Source: Collybiopsis luxurians FD-317 M1 (Eukaryota; Basidiomycota; Agaricomycetes; Agaricales; Omphalotaceae). Taken from it: a stretch of DNA of 64,000 nucleotides. Below are positions 33,386 through 46,253 of this stretch, piece after piece. Positions within the stretch are counted from its first letter, which is position 1. Every line of letters starts with the position of its first letter. Under the pieces are notes generated by a model, which made no database searches, was not told where the DNA came from, and was given only the letters and a program-made list of their open reading frames with translations. The stretch covers positions 499,923-563,922 of the forward strand of contig KN834784.1 of NCBI GenBank assembly GCA_000827265.1, given 5' to 3'. Both the position numbers and the translations under genes were made by a program.

Positions 33386-36300
33386 TCAAGCTCGACACAT
33401 CCTGAGAAGCTTGAGGAAATGTTCGTGCTTGTTCCGATCAAGTCCCTTCGTCAAGATATCGGCTATGTTGTCATCAGTTGCGCAGTAATGAACTGATACC
33501 TTGTTAGAGGTAATATTCTCGCAAATGAAATGATGCCGAATGTCGATGTGTTTTGAATGGGCATGAAAACCGGAGTTTTGAGCGAATGCAATAGTTCCTT
33601 GATTATCTACAAAAATGTCGAGAGGATGTTGAAATGGTAATCCTAGCTTGGCGAATAAGGTACGAAGCCAAAGTGCTTTGCAAGTGGTAGCAGACAAAGC
33701 AAGGTACTCGGCTTCCATGCTCGAGAGTGCGACGGTGGGCTGTTTCTTCGAGTTCCAAGTTACAGCTCCTCCTGCATGTGTGGATACATAGCCGGAAATG
33801 GATTTTCGGTTGTTGATGCCATTTCCCCAATCAGCGTCGCTGTATAAAATAGGTTCAAAATTATCCAGGGATGAATATTTAATTCCGAGGTTAATTGTGC
33901 CTTTGAGATAACGAAGGATGCATTTGGCAGCGGTATAATGAGCAGGTCCGGGATTAGTGCTGAATTGGGAAAGGGCTTGGACAGCGAAGGAAATGTCTGG
34001 GAGAGTGGTAATAGCAGTGTACATCAGAGATCCAATGATGTTCTGATATACGGCCTTAATTTCTGGATGGGATTCTGTCTCGGGAAGACGAGAAAGTTTG
34101 ATGTGGGTGTCCATGGGAGTAGCGACTGGTTTGCAATCAATCATACCGAAGCAATTGAGAATTCGTGTAAGGTACTGAGTTTGTGTCAGGATAATGAAGT
34201 CACTGGTTTGGTGAATTTCCATGCCGAGGAGTTGGCAGAGTGGACTGAGTCCATTAATGGAAAATTTAGACTCGAGTTGTGATTCTGCTTCAGTCATGAG
34301 TTCATCAGTAGACGCGAAGATAGACATGTCATTGACATGTACGGCAATGATGACTATGCCTTTTGGGGATCTTCGAATATACATGCACTGGTCAGATAAG
34401 AGATGCATGAATCCAAGTTCTTTGAAGCTTGAGTCGAGAGTAAGGTTCCAAACTCGTCTGGCTTGCTTGAGACCATAAAGGGAACATTTGAGTTTACAGA
34501 CTCATGTAGTTCCATCTTTGTAAGCTTCTGGTTGCATCATGTATATCTCCTCATCCAATTTACCATTAAGGTATGGTCCAATAACATCAACAACGTGTGC
34601 CTTGAGTTTATAGCGGGTGGTGAGGGAGATAAGGAGTTGGATGGTCTCCATTTGGACAACAGGTGCAAAGGTTTTGTCAAAGTCAATGCCAGGAATTTGA
34701 GAGAAGCCTTTGGCTACAAGCCAGGCTTTGTATTGAGTAATATTTCCACTGGCATTGCATTTGACATGAAAAACCCATTTATTTGCAATTGGAATGCAGT
34801 CAGGTGGACACGGAGTTAGTCAGTAACTATTAAGATTTTTGAGTTGTTCTATTTTGGTGTCCATAGCTTCTTTCCATTTTGGTCAGTCGGGTCAGGATCG
34901 AGCTTCAGAGATAGTTAAAGGTTCAGTGACAGAACTTTGTTGGAAGGATGGGAAGGCAAAGGTGATGGTATCGGGGTTAGAGGCAGTATCAGGATTAAAC
35001 TCAGAGTTGGGTACTCAGATTTTCCAGGCATCCGGTCAACTCAGTGAGCAGGAATCTGGATTATTTAAAAGCCTGTAATTCAAGGGAGGTCCTGACCATG
35101 CTGTTCTTCTACCTGAGATGATATTCTCAGTGCTAATAGCACTGCTGATGTCTTGAGGTGCTTTTGGTCTCTGGAGTGGGGTTGATACAGATGGAGATGG
35201 GGATGGGAGAGGTGTCAGAGGTGAAAGTGGATGTGGTGGAGTCATAGGTAGAGGAATGGGTGGTTGGGACATTTCAGTAGGTGATTTCCGGTTTGGGTCC
35301 GATGGCAGTGGCTCGATTGGTTTGATTTCAGAATTTTTAGATTCCTTCTGCTCCCCCTCGAGTGCCAACAGAGGAGTTATTTCTGTAGACAGTATACTGT
35401 CCTCCTCAAAATCAAATATGATGTTTTGGGAGGTCTGAATTTTTCCTGATTTGGGGTTGTAATACTGCCATGTGTGTGATTCATCAGATAAGCTGGTAAA
35501 GTGGAAAGGACATGATTTTGAGGTGAGTTTCTGATTCTGGCCATCTTGGTGCAGAACGCAGCAAGGTGAGCTGAATTCTCGGAGAGTGCTGATGTCTGGT
35601 TTCTTCTTCCAGAAAGCTTCATCAGGTGTAATATCCTGATCTAATGCTCAAGTCAGTGAGCAATTTTTCAGATATATGGCATAAGCGACTGCTTCTGGCC
35701 ACAGAAATAACAGTAAGTCATATTAGATTAGCATAGCACAAGTGTGTTCAATGATGGTGTGATTGAGTCACTCAGCAACTCTGTTTTGCTGTGGCAAGTG
35801 CACCGCAGTGTATTCAGATTGAACACCTTTTGATGAGAGGTATTTTCTGATCAAAGTAGAAATGTATTCACCGCCGTTGTTGAAACAGAAAGCTTTACAG
35901 CATTTCCCTGTCTGAGTGAGGATATATTCAACATAATCTTTGATTTTTTCCTCTACTTCAGATTTTTGTTTCATAAAGTAGATCACAGTTCATCGAGTAG
36001 TTCCATCTGTGAATGAGACAATGTATTATTTGCGATTAATGCCATAGGTACACGCCAGTCCCCATACATCAGTGAATGTCATTTCACAAATTTCTGTAAA
36101 TTTCTGTTCCACTTCTTTAGGAAATGACTGTACATGTTGTTTGGCTTGTGTACAAGCATCACAAGTGAAGGTAATTGGACTGGTAGTATCAACTACCATT
36201 CCATTCACCATTCCTTTGTCGTGTAGGAGCTTTACTGACTTGACATTAATATGTCCAAGTGTACAGTGCCAGTCTTTCCAGGAATGGGCAGTAGGGCTAG

Positions 36301-37638
36301 ATGGAAATGCTAATGTTTCAGAGTTATCAGTGGAAGGTATAGGGGGTTGTTTAGATGGTGAAAACTGGGGTGAGCTACAGGTGATACTGATTACATAGAG
36401 GTTTCTGACTCACCTTCCACAAATTATTTCGTGTGAGGAAGGATCAGGAGCAAAAACTGAAAGTGAGTTGTTTGAGAATTTGACTGTAAATCCAGCCTGA
36501 GTCATACACCCAACACTGATTAGGTTGAAAGGTGCATCTGGGACATGGAGAGCATTTTGGATTGTGAGGTTATAGGCATGCTTTCCTAGGTGAGTTGCAA
36601 CAGTTGCAGTTCCTTGTCCTATGGTGGAGGACTGACCAAACCCTTTGACAGAGTGTCCAGGCATCTCAGAATAAGTGAAGAAAACAGCTTTATTATGGAC
36701 TATACGTTTGGTACATGCAGAATCTAAAAGCCAAGTGTCAGGAGGTAAATTACTGTGTGCATCCTGGCTCATAGATGCATAGTCAGTTTTGGCAGACTGT
36801 TCCTCCTGACCAATGTGAGCTCAGTGGTGCTTGTTAGGATGACTCCATTGAGTGGATCAATTCTGCATGGTACATTCATAGTTCTCCTTCTTCTGCTGAG
36901 CTGTGTAGGTCTTGCTGGCAGTGGTGTTATGACATTCACTAATAAAATGACCAGGGTGACTGCAGCCATGGCAAGTTGCTGTCAATGAGGATTTGCCACC
37001 CTTACTCTTGAATTTATTAGCAGCAAGTGCTACATCATCAGAGCTTGGCTTGGCAATTTTTTGGCGGGACTGTTCAAGGATGTGAGAAATGAGTTTGGTG
37101 GAGTCAGAGAGTGATGAAGTGTCAACTCCTTGGATGAAGGAGTCCCAAGAATCTGGAAGGGAAGTGAGGAGGGTTATAGAGAACTCATCCTCACTGAGCT
37201 TTGAGTTCAGTGCAGCAAGCTCTTTTCAGTAATGAGTCATGGTGTGTATATGCTCATTGATATCTTCTCCTTCTTGGCATTGGGTATGGAAAAGCTTTTG
37301 ATGTACTGACACAATACCAATAGCTCCTTTAGGTTGATACATATCTGACAGTGTGGTCCATGCCACACTTGTGGAGGCTGCATCAGAGATGTATATCAAA
37401 GGTTTGTCTCCAACTTGAAGTTGGATGGCGGATAATGTCTGTCAATCCTTCTTCTCCCAAGTAGATTTAGCAGTGGCATCGTTAGGTGGAGAGGTAGTGC
37501 TGAGGGCGTAGTCCTTGAGGCCCATGTCAGTAAGAATGTCTAGCATCTTAATTTTCCAAGTGGAGTAATTCTTGACCCCAGAAAGATGCTGAATTCAGTA
37601 AGCACTATTTGATGCTGAGTCTGACATATTGGATGTAG
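33386..37638 (-). pseudogene. copia-1 Gag-Pol polyprotein, disrupted by in-frame TGA codons
   Basis: From MSDSASNSAY (near 37625) the frame gives Gag (SVAWTTLSDMYQPKGAIGIV; LTSLPDSWDSFI) and a zinc-knuckle stretch (CHGCSHPGHFISEC near 36950). Protease is WLLDSACTKRIVHN (near 36725); integrase includes ALHVPDAPFNLISVG and GVQSEYTAVHLPQQNRVAE; RT is KWVFHVKCNASG and FDKTFAPVVQMETI; then KCSLYGLKQARRVWN. An intact 340-codon end (34408-33386) holds LLGMEIHQTSDF and RNase H (YSDADWGNG; SSMEAEYLALS; HIDIRHHF). TGA interrupts the frame near 37597, 37443, 35768-35770 (VAE-LNHT), 34883-34885 (PD-PKW) and other sites; TAA occurs once where Gln is expected (near 35733). Not functional. Confidence 0.85.
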
Positions 37639-37730
37639 ATGCTTAGATGTTAGGTAGAGTGTGGAAGGACAAGAGCGATGAGAGAGCTGAGTATATGCAA
37701 GAAGTTCAGTTATGGCCAGGGCCCATAACC

Positions 37731-37815
37731 TATTGTAGATAGTAGGTTATGTAGATGATAAAAGATAATAATATTTGTTAGCTCTTGCTCAAGCTTTTAT
37801 ATCCAGGTACAGTGT
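37731..37815 (-). repeat. copia-1 5' LTR fragment
   Basis: Matches the first 80 bp of the 33203 LTR with a few substitutions and one small shift. It breaks off at GGTACAGTGT, where gypsy-1 coding sequence takes over. Confidence 0.75.
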
Positions 37816-40800
37816 TTCTTGAAGTTGTGACTTTCCACCTACCGCTTTGAATGTAAGTGTCCCATTTCTCAGCCCATTGACTTCAGAATTTTTCAGGTAA
37901 GTGAGATGGTCTCCATGGGATGACAAGGTTCTCATCAATAAGGGGAATTCAATGGTTGATAACCCTTAGTGGAGGTAAGTCAGTATTTTCAGCAGAACCA
38001 CAAATTGGCTTAGCATACTCTTTTAGCATGGCTCATACTTGTTCCAATTGTTCAGTATAAATCTCCATGCTTCTTGAGGCTAGTTGTGATATTGTAGGTC
38101 CTTGAAGAGGTAGGGATTCCAATTTTTCAACTACAATTTGCATAGGGTTGAATCCAACAGTGACTTGATGTTGGAACAAGAATGGAGTACCAAGGATCAA
38201 GTCATAATTAGAGAGGTTCGTCACATCAAAATATCATTTTTCATTGATACTTTGATAAGTGAAATCAATGGTGATGCCCCAATTGACTTTAGACCGGGAG
38301 CCTTGAACTGTCAATTGCAAGGCGAGTGGCATTGTCAGCTCCTGCTTCTTCAACTTCAACTGATCAACTAATGTTGTAGAGATGAAATCTCCAAGTGAAC
38401 CTGAATTGATTAGTGCCTTTGCCGGTTGGCCATTCACCAACACTTCTACCACAACCGGACATGGGACTTTTCAGCTAGGATCTCTCACAACTGCAGTGTT
38501 TCATTGAAGGCCAGCATATTGATCCCTTGGAACTTGAACTCCATTGAGTTCCAGTTCAAAAACTAACTTGCCCTCTGGTAAATCACCCCACCAAATAAGG
38601 TAATCAACCAGTTCCTCATTGGTGAGCTCTTATACTAATGAACTAGATGTACTAATAGGTTCATCAAATAAATTTCTGAATAAGGGATCCTCATCCATCC
38701 AATGTATTGGGGGAAAGCACTTCGCGTAGAAATGTACATATTGTTTACAGACCCATTTGTACAAGTCAAACTTGGGCTTGCATAAATATTGCATTGGCAA
38801 ATCAAATAGCAATCCTCGCAATTGATCATGAACCACATAATATTTCGAAGTCCAAGCAGGGTAAGCTCAAAATCTTTGTCCATAGATTGTTTGGGCATGT
38901 TGAGTTTCAACGTCATCTCCTGGGAACACAGTAGTGTCATCCAGAAGACATTCAATAGCAGTTCCATATGTATTACCCATAGGTGAGTGTGCCATCCATT
39001 TCCTTTTTGGGTTGTACTGATCAGGAAACTCATAACTGTTCAATTTGCTTTGCTTCAAGGTGTACCATTGAACAATGTTAAAATTCCTGCTTTCAAGCCA
39101 GGTACTTGGTATTTTAAACTCACAGTTCTTGTTGTCACTGTACAAGTATGCATGATCAATAACAATGTGTTCAGTTCCTGAAATTTGGTATACATAGAAC
39201 CTTGCAAGATGATCTGTCTGATCTTTATTGGCATACAGTTCATCTCCTGCATATGGAGCAGCCATGGCAAGTAGGTACTGAGCACAGTCTGCCACTGGGT
39301 CACCAAATTCATGTTGTAATGGGTCCTTTTTCCACCCAAATAATTGGTGATTCAAATGCTTGTGCACATACACTTGACAGCATGCAGTCAAGTCATTCAC
39401 CCTTTCAGGTTTGGCTAAGTGAAAAGGGCTCTGTTGATGGGAACCATTTTGTACTGAATCAATGTATTTCCAGTTACAGTCAATTTCTAAGTGTCGATGG
39501 AAATTCATTGATTTATCTTCCCATTTTGGACTATCAAGCCAAGAGTATGCTTCATCAGTGCTTTCTGTATCAGCTGAATCAGGTGTTTCCTTGGTGTCAT
39601 GTTTCCCTGTCATTGTATTAGATATTTCATCAGGCTCAGCTGTCATTACATTTGCTGTCAGCAAAAATGGTGCATTATCAAAGTATGCAGGGTAATGGGA
39701 CACCTGGCTGTTGCTTGCTAAAGTGAATTTTGGACAATCAAATTCAGTTGGGTATGAGTGCTCATGTGAAGTGAGATGTTGGGCATTCATGAGGTCAGTG
39801 TTACTACCTTCATCCAAGTCACTAGAGTCTGACTCATAGCCATATTCAGATTCACTATCAGAAACATCCTGAAGTGCTGGCATGGAATCAGAGTCAGAGT
39901 CATTCTCCTTAGTCTCAGAATCTGCAAGTTCATCACCTTCCTCAGTTTCCCACTCATCTGACTGATCACTATAATAAGTCACTTCAACATCTTCAAACCA
40001 ATCAATTGAGCCAACAGTCAATTCCATAATGGGTTCTTGAATGGTGTCATGAAGCTAATCAGTTTCTGAGAAGTCAAATTCCATGTTGTTGCTTGACATG
40101 CCTGGTGGGCCTGATGTTTTCCTGTCAGATTTGACAGCATAATTCTTAGGACACTGTCAAGAAGTGTGTCCAACCTCTGCACAGTTGAAACAACAATTTT
40201 CGGCATGGTAATAGTCTTGTTCTTCTTTGGACATTTTGTTATTCTGTTGCTTTTGTCTCTGAATAGAAGAATTGTAATTGCCAGACTATTGGTTCGATGA
40301 CTTATTCAGCTGACTTGCATGTGAATTAGAGCTGTTCCACCCTCCAGACAAGTTATTCTGATTGGAACTTCCATTGTATGAATTATTATGTCCTCCAGAA
40401 TGCCCTCCATTGCCAGTGCCACCACCATTTCCAGATGAGCCCCTATTTCCTTGATTAGAGCTTCCAGCTGTACTTTGGCCATGTTTGTGCTCTACTTCCT
40501 CAATTAATTCAAGGACTTCAGCATGCTCAACCACTTCAGAGAAGGTTGATCATTCCAGGTGAAGGTTTTGAGTGTACAGCCCTGCAGCAATGTATCTGGC
40601 AAATCCATCCCACAGTAAGGACACTTTTTCTTGTCTGTCCATAGGGCCAACAGTATCACATAAGTCTTGGAAGTAACCAACATAGTTGCATACCCTTGGC
40701 TACAGCATCTAAGCTTACAGCATTGTTCTGTTTGGAAATTCAATGGGAAAATATAGTCATACAAGTGCACAAAGAATTGCTGTAATGTCCATTTCTCAGG

Positions 40801-42021
40801 ATCATCTCTGCAGGTACATTCATAGAAATTATAAGCATTTCCTTTCAAATAATGAGACATGATATCAACTTCCCAATGTACTGGTATATTACCATCCTCA
40901 ATATAATGACTTGTTTGCTTGACAAACCACATGAATTCACAGACATTCAGTGATCCATTGTATTCAACTGGAGGGATAGGCTTAATATTCATTTTGAATA
41001 GATGGTTTCATCCCTCAACTCCAAGTGTGCTTGGGCCCCAGGGTTCAGTGACATGCCTAGGCTGGCTGTCCATGTGCATATTGAACATGGCTTTTCCAAA
41101 TTGGCTGTCTTGAGCAATAAAATCACTTGGCCTATCAGTAGCAGATTGAGCAGGTGTAGTCAATGTCGAATGGCGACCTGAATTGCTTGTCAAATTGACA
41201 ATATGGTCAATCATTGTTTTTGACATGGCCTCAGTAGTGGCTTGAGGTGTGGGCCTCAAATTTGGCTCACTTGGTACATCCTCAATTTTAACTAAGGGTT
41301 GTTTAGAAGTATGACAGACTTCCTGCTCTCTGTCTACTTTAATTTCAGCAAAACAGCAATCTTCATCTTCTTGCCATTTGAGGAATCACTGCTGTTGTGT
41401 ATTAAAATTGGGCTTTTGAAAGCTCTCATAAATCTGACATTGAGTTTCAGGGTTTACCTCATCATCATTTAAATCTAATGTTCCCCAATTCCTGGGATCA
41501 ATTGACTTGCCTTTCCCTGCCAAAGTGCCTTCCCCAAAATACTTCTGTCTTGGCATCTGGATGGATACTTGACGTGAGATTTGCTCCCTCTGTTTAGGCG
41601 TCAGGTTAGCCTCTGCTTGTTTGATGGTAGCTACTTGTTCATCAGACAAGTCAATCAATGATTCATTACCAATTTTATTAGTACTATTACCATAACTAAT
41701 GGACTTAGAAGTATTCCTAGATTTATCAGATACCTGACTGCTTTCCTTGAGTTCAGGTGCATCTGAGTTGCCTGAGGTACTGCTTTGCTCATTGGGTGAC
41801 CAAGTGGCAGGCCTTAATTGTGGCAACTGTTCTCCCTCTGGAGTATAACCCCTTCTGGGGCCTCAAGTGTCACTCAGAATGCTCTCCTGCAAGGGGCACA
41901 AAAGAGGGTTCATCAACTCTGATTCCCAGTCATTGGGGTTAGAGTGAGACAACACAAGAGAGTTCTTACCTGGTGCCCTGGGCTTGCGCATGCCCTCACC
42001 GGAGGTTGAATTAGATGACAT
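37815..42021 (-). pseudogene. Ty3/gypsy-type element (gypsy-1): Gag, zinc knuckle, protease, start of Pol; 3' part missing
   Basis: Minus strand from the ATG at 42019-42021 (MSSNSTSGEGMRKPRAPG). An apparent intron (about 41968-41888) follows, then ATWSPNEQSSTSGNSDAPEL, and Gag IKPIPPVEYNGSLNVCEF with MSHYLKGNAYNFYECTCRDD. A knuckle CFNCAEVGHTS-QCP has TGA at 40157-40159. A very acidic region (38867-40027, intact 386 codons) precedes the retropepsin-like GQPAKALINSGSLGDFIST, then YDLILGTPFLFQHQVTVGFN and EYAKPICG. The frame stops in SGRWKVTTSRNTVP at the copia-1 junction. The catalytic Asp of the expected LIDSG is Asn here. TGA codons stand at 38234, 38033 and elsewhere. No LTR was recognised. 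Dead fragment. Confidence 0.8.
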
Positions 42022-42590
42022 GTCAATGAAAATTCAATAGAAAAAAATTGTGTATTACCAAGTATGAGACACAGGTCAATGTTTGAAAGTTTATCCAAGA
42101 CTTAGTGGTCAGTAGGAAGCTTGACAAAACAAACCTTTGAGAAAATAACACCAGAGGAAGGCTCAAAGTTGATCAGACTTTGAGGGGGCCTGTAGGGTGT
42201 AGAGATACAGAGATATGTCAAAAACATGCCATGTATCAACAATGGAGTCACGAAGTAAGTGGGCACAAGAGGAGATAGAGGCAGGCAAGCTTTGTAGAGC
42301 AAATACTGAGTGTGAGGAGCAAACAAACTGACAAGGATATGGTCTCGATTCAAAGGTAAGTTGCCCTACTCTATGTATTTAGCTGGCTTTTATAGTAGAT
42401 GAGGGTATGGTATGTAATAATGGCAACTTCAAAGTAATTGACTAATGTGGATAGATCAAAGAGTGAAGTAATGTAAACTAGTATTTGGATGATCTGTGAA
42501 GTACGTGGAATAAGTGGAGCTAAGAGGATATGATTATAGACATATAGTATGTAGGGTATATGCAGGGATATGGATAGATGAGAATAGACT
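42022..42590. other. Possible 5' leader or LTR of gypsy-1; nothing else seen
   Basis: AT-rich with very few CpG, upstream of the gypsy-1 start. Its partner LTR is not in the window, so the call cannot be confirmed. A TTTTATAG motif near 42390 could be a promoter. Confidence 0.3.
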
Positions 42591-42599
42591 GGGGCAGCA

Positions 42600-43670
42600 A
42601 TGTAGCAGCCTGCTACATAATTACAATACTGAAACTTTTGAATGCCTGCACATTGACTTTACCAAAATGGAATGGTGCACCAGCAACAAATGCAACCATT
42701 TCTCCCAAATGGTGCAGTGGATTTCTCAACAGGAGAAAATTTCATCATACAATTATTATTGAGCTTGGTTGGACTCCAGTTTGGGGGTGGATGGGGAACA
42801 TTTGACACCTCAGGACAAGGAACATGAAGAGAACAAGATTGTTGTTCAACAGAAGAAATTTACAAGGCACCAGTCTAGCACCCAGGCTTCCACTGGTAAA
42901 ATTATCCTTACATTGGCCAAGTTTCCCCCTGAGCCAAAAAAAACCCTCACTTGTATTGTAGTCACCCACAATGCTCCAGGCTTTATACTTGAATTAAAGA
43001 TGTTTCTGCATTCACTTCTTCCCCCTGATCAACAGCCTACCAAATCAGTCACCCTTGCAAATGCTCTACCTTTCACCTCTGTTGAGGTTTGGCACTAATA
43101 TAACTTCACACCAATAAATCTCTTTGACAATAGTTCAGACATTCCCCATGAAATCTTGAAGGCAACTCCAATGGGGCCCAAAGGTGATGTGCCTCACTAC
43201 AACACTGTGATTATTCTGGACTCCAATGAGGCAGAGGCTACAGCAGTCCAAGGTGAGAGCTGGATGATTCTTCTTCTCTCTTTACTTGATGTCCTCCTTG
43301 CAGGTTGCAGGGTCACTCACCTCAAAGTACTGTTTCATCTTCCCCATGTTGTGGATAGACATGGATTCACTGCCTCCACACCTGCTTTTTGGCCCATGGA
43401 ACTGCTGGCTTATATCACATGGTATACAAGATTCAAGGATGCACCAGATGAGACTACAGGCATGTATCATGTCAAACCCTCAATGGATTCCAATGGATTG
43501 GCACATGGTGCAGTCATCCCCTTGTCAGAAGTGCACCATGGCTGCATGCTCATCCCCAGTCTGAGTGTTTGGGATAAGTCCTGGACTCCACATAGCATTC
43601 TAGATGAGTGTCAGGCTTTTTTTGTCAGTAACTTACAGAGTAGGTATACTTATCAAACAATACTATATTA
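42600..43670 (+). pseudogene. Plavaka-type transposase, C-terminal relic
   Basis: Plus-strand fragments in order match the C-terminal half of the Plavaka transposon ORF common in Agaricomycetes: HIDFTKMEWCTSNKCNHFSQ then MVQWISQQEK (near 42650-42735), ALPFTSVEVWH (near 43065), YNTVIILDSNEAEATAVQ (near 43198), a short intron, then THLKVLFHLP, FWPMELLAYITWYTRF and GMYHVKPS, ending ILDECQAFFV. Stops and frame changes separate the pieces (near 42764, 43095). The catalytic N-terminal part is not seen. The family call rests on remembered motif order, not on a search. Confidence 0.55.
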
Positions 43671-43898
43671 ATCATTGTCTTTTATTTTTTACTTTTTTAA
43701 TCCCCCAAATAATCCTCAGGGTCTCTGCCTTCCATCCATCTAATTTCATGGATGGGATCAGAGACTTGACCTCACTTAGCAGGGTAGGTAAAATTGATCA
43801 CATGTTAATCACAGTTTTTTAAATGCAAACCTGTGATCAAGTTGCAGTATTTATTCTTGAGCCATAACATTTCTTCCCTTGTCTTCCTTCTTTCTAGT

Positions 43899-46253
43899 AT
43901 GTCTAGCAAAAGAAAAAATAAAGAAGTTGAAGCTCCTGAAATACAGGCTAAGCAGTCCAAAGCTGCCCTCCAAGCTGCCTTGGGAGCCTTTTCCTTTCCT
44001 GGACAGACACTGACAATGTGCTCAAACACTGAAGATTCCTCTACCATCATTGAGCCTACTTCAGCCAGTACATCTCATATGGCTTTTGTAAATCCATTTT
44101 CACCTTACTTCAAAACTAGATGTGGCCCAGAACAGTAGTGCTCTGAAAGACTATATGGTGACATTATTGAAGTCTGCACCTTCAGCAGAGTCTACAGATA
44201 TACTCCTCTACTTCCTACCTCATGACCATTGTTTAAATTACTTTTACCTTCACAAATCCCTATTTCTTTTTCCATCAGGTTACCATTCCAAACCCAAATC
44301 TTCCAAGGACAAGGACATAATTCTGCCTTCAGCAGAGTCTACAGGTATGGTCCTGTACTTCCTACTACATAACTGTTATTTACATTGGTCATACCCTTGC
44401 TCTTATGCTCTTTCTACTAGGTTCCTATTCAAAACCCAAGTCTTTCAGGGACAAGGGGAACAACAACAGTTCCAGCTCAAAGGATGAAAGGCTGTGGGAG
44501 GCCAATACAAAGTACTCAAAACCAATTTCCCCCAACCTGCAGTTGCTATCTTTGCAAAGCAAAGTGCTCAGATAGTGACATGCATGGTCTACATGTTCCC
44601 TGACTCAAAGCAGCTGTGGAAAGTGTTCTCATGGGAGTTAAATCTTGCAGCTGAGGAAGGTGATGCAGAAGATATGGTCACAGCACTGCAGGTTATTGCA
44701 GCCAAAAAAAAAAGCAGAATGTACTGATTCAATTTGTCAGTTTACTTTTCCTCTGGTATCCCTGCTACATCTGAGGCTCTTTTGACTAGATGAGTTATGG
44801 TCCCTCTGCAATGTGTCTGGACCTGGGCAGGGAAGCTCAGATCTGGGTTTGCCAACATCTGTAAAATCTCATACCTTATACTTTAGAAACTGATTTTGAG
44901 TTTTTTTTAGACTTACTGTAATGATTTGATGATTTAAGTATAACAAAAAATTTTATAATAAAGCCATGCTTTCCATTTTACTGTAACTTATTCATATCTG
45001 GCAGAGAAATTACACAATTCAATTAGTAAATTGTCCATATCTTTTTAGCAATCTTACAATTAGCTTTGCTGAACAATTGTGTCTTTTGCACAAGTTGATA
45101 GAAAATTACATTAAACAGAAAAATTAGCTTCACTGTAATTCTTCTCTGTAAGTGTCGAAAAAATTACTTAAAGTGAATTGTATTTAAACATTAAATACTT
45201 GTGATTACAGTAAAGATACAGCTTGCTATTTTTTTCTTCATTTACCATATTTTGAGCATATTTTTACTGTAAGGATTAGAATTTATGAGAAAAAATATTT
45301 GTACAAGTTTAACATAATTTTATTGTTTCAGGTGCTTATTTACACAAATTTGCATGCAGTGTGAGTATTTTCTCTCATGTATATTTTACACTACTTGATG
45401 TTTGGTTCCAGGTATTGCTTGTGCACTGGTTGTTGAGTGACCAAAAATATCACTATGGGGATTTAGACACCAAGGTAAGAAATCTTTGATGCTAATTTAT
45501 TCTCTACTTAGTTTTGTTTCAGAATTGGGAGACCATTGGCTGCCCTTTCCAAACACCACTTCTTCCAATGTTGCTGCAAGGATATTTCATTGAAAACAAG
45601 CCCAAGCAAGATCAGATACTTGTAGATCATCTGAAGACACTGGAGCAATCCCTCTTCCTCTCATTGCTATGGCCACCACTTTGGTCTGTACTTTATATTC
45701 ATTCTGGAATAGTCACTGATATATCTTTGACTTAGATTGGACATGCCCTTCAGGAGTATACTAGTGGTTACAAGTTGGAGACCTCATTATTGTCCAACAA
45801 CATTGGTCACTAGTAGGTTCCCTCATCCTTCACCTATTTACACACTTTACCACTCCAACAATTATTGTTCTATTTTAACCACATTATCCTCACTTGAGGT
45901 CAAAGCCCCTGCTTATGTTGACCTTCTGCAAACCAGATTATACTGAGAAATGATGTACACTTCCCTGACTCTCTCCATGACCCTGTCATTCACTTTCTCC
46001 AGGTCTTTGGGCCCCAAAATTGTTTCCATTCAAACCTATGATTATGATGATCTGAATGAGTACACCATTGCTGAGCAAGATGAATGCAAAAACCCATTGT
46101 CTACCACTGATCCCAAGCCTGAGGTTGCTCAAGGTGATGCATCAAACACAAACACTGCGAATGGTTCTGCCAACTCTGCTCCTGATTTGGACCTTGAGGA
46201 TAATGAGGATGAACAAGGTGTACCTGGGAATGAATCTGTTATCAATGTATGAT
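43899..46253 (+). pseudogene. Unidentified broken gene, faintly DUF6532-like, with a duplicated small exon
   Basis: Opens MSSKRKNKEVEAPEIQAKQS (ATG 43899). Downstream are intron-like gaps and two copies of a small exon reading PSAESTG then SYHSKPKS or SYSKPKS (near 44180-44300 and 44325-44450). Near 45420 are VLLVHWLLSDQKYHYGDLDT and NWETIGCPFQTPLLPMLLQG, then, in a shifted frame, AIPLPLIAMATTL and ALQEYTSGYK (45640-45765), loosely like DUF6532 proteins of basidiomycetes. It ends in an acidic tail stopping at 46250-46252. Frames do not join without a shift near 45640, so it is probably dead. Function unknown. Confidence 0.35.

Larger units (their letters stand above)
33203..37815 (-). mobile_element. 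Ty1/copia LTR retrotransposon (copia-1), decayed, 5' LTR truncated
   Basis: The element lies on the minus strand. Its 3' LTR is at 33203-33378, preceded (minus sense) by the purine tract TTGAGGGGGAG. A matching but truncated 5' LTR of about 80 bp is at 37731-37815, followed in the element by the primer site GGTTATGGGCCC. Between them run Gag, protease, integrase, RT and RNase H in the Ty1/copia order (integrase before RT). Several in-frame TGA codons and a few other stops disrupt it. The left flank (33198-33202) cannot be tested for a TSD because the other LTR end is lost. Confidence 0.88.

Noticed and set aside
42022..42590. LTR of gypsy-1
   Set aside because: Plausible by position only; no second copy in the window to confirm it.
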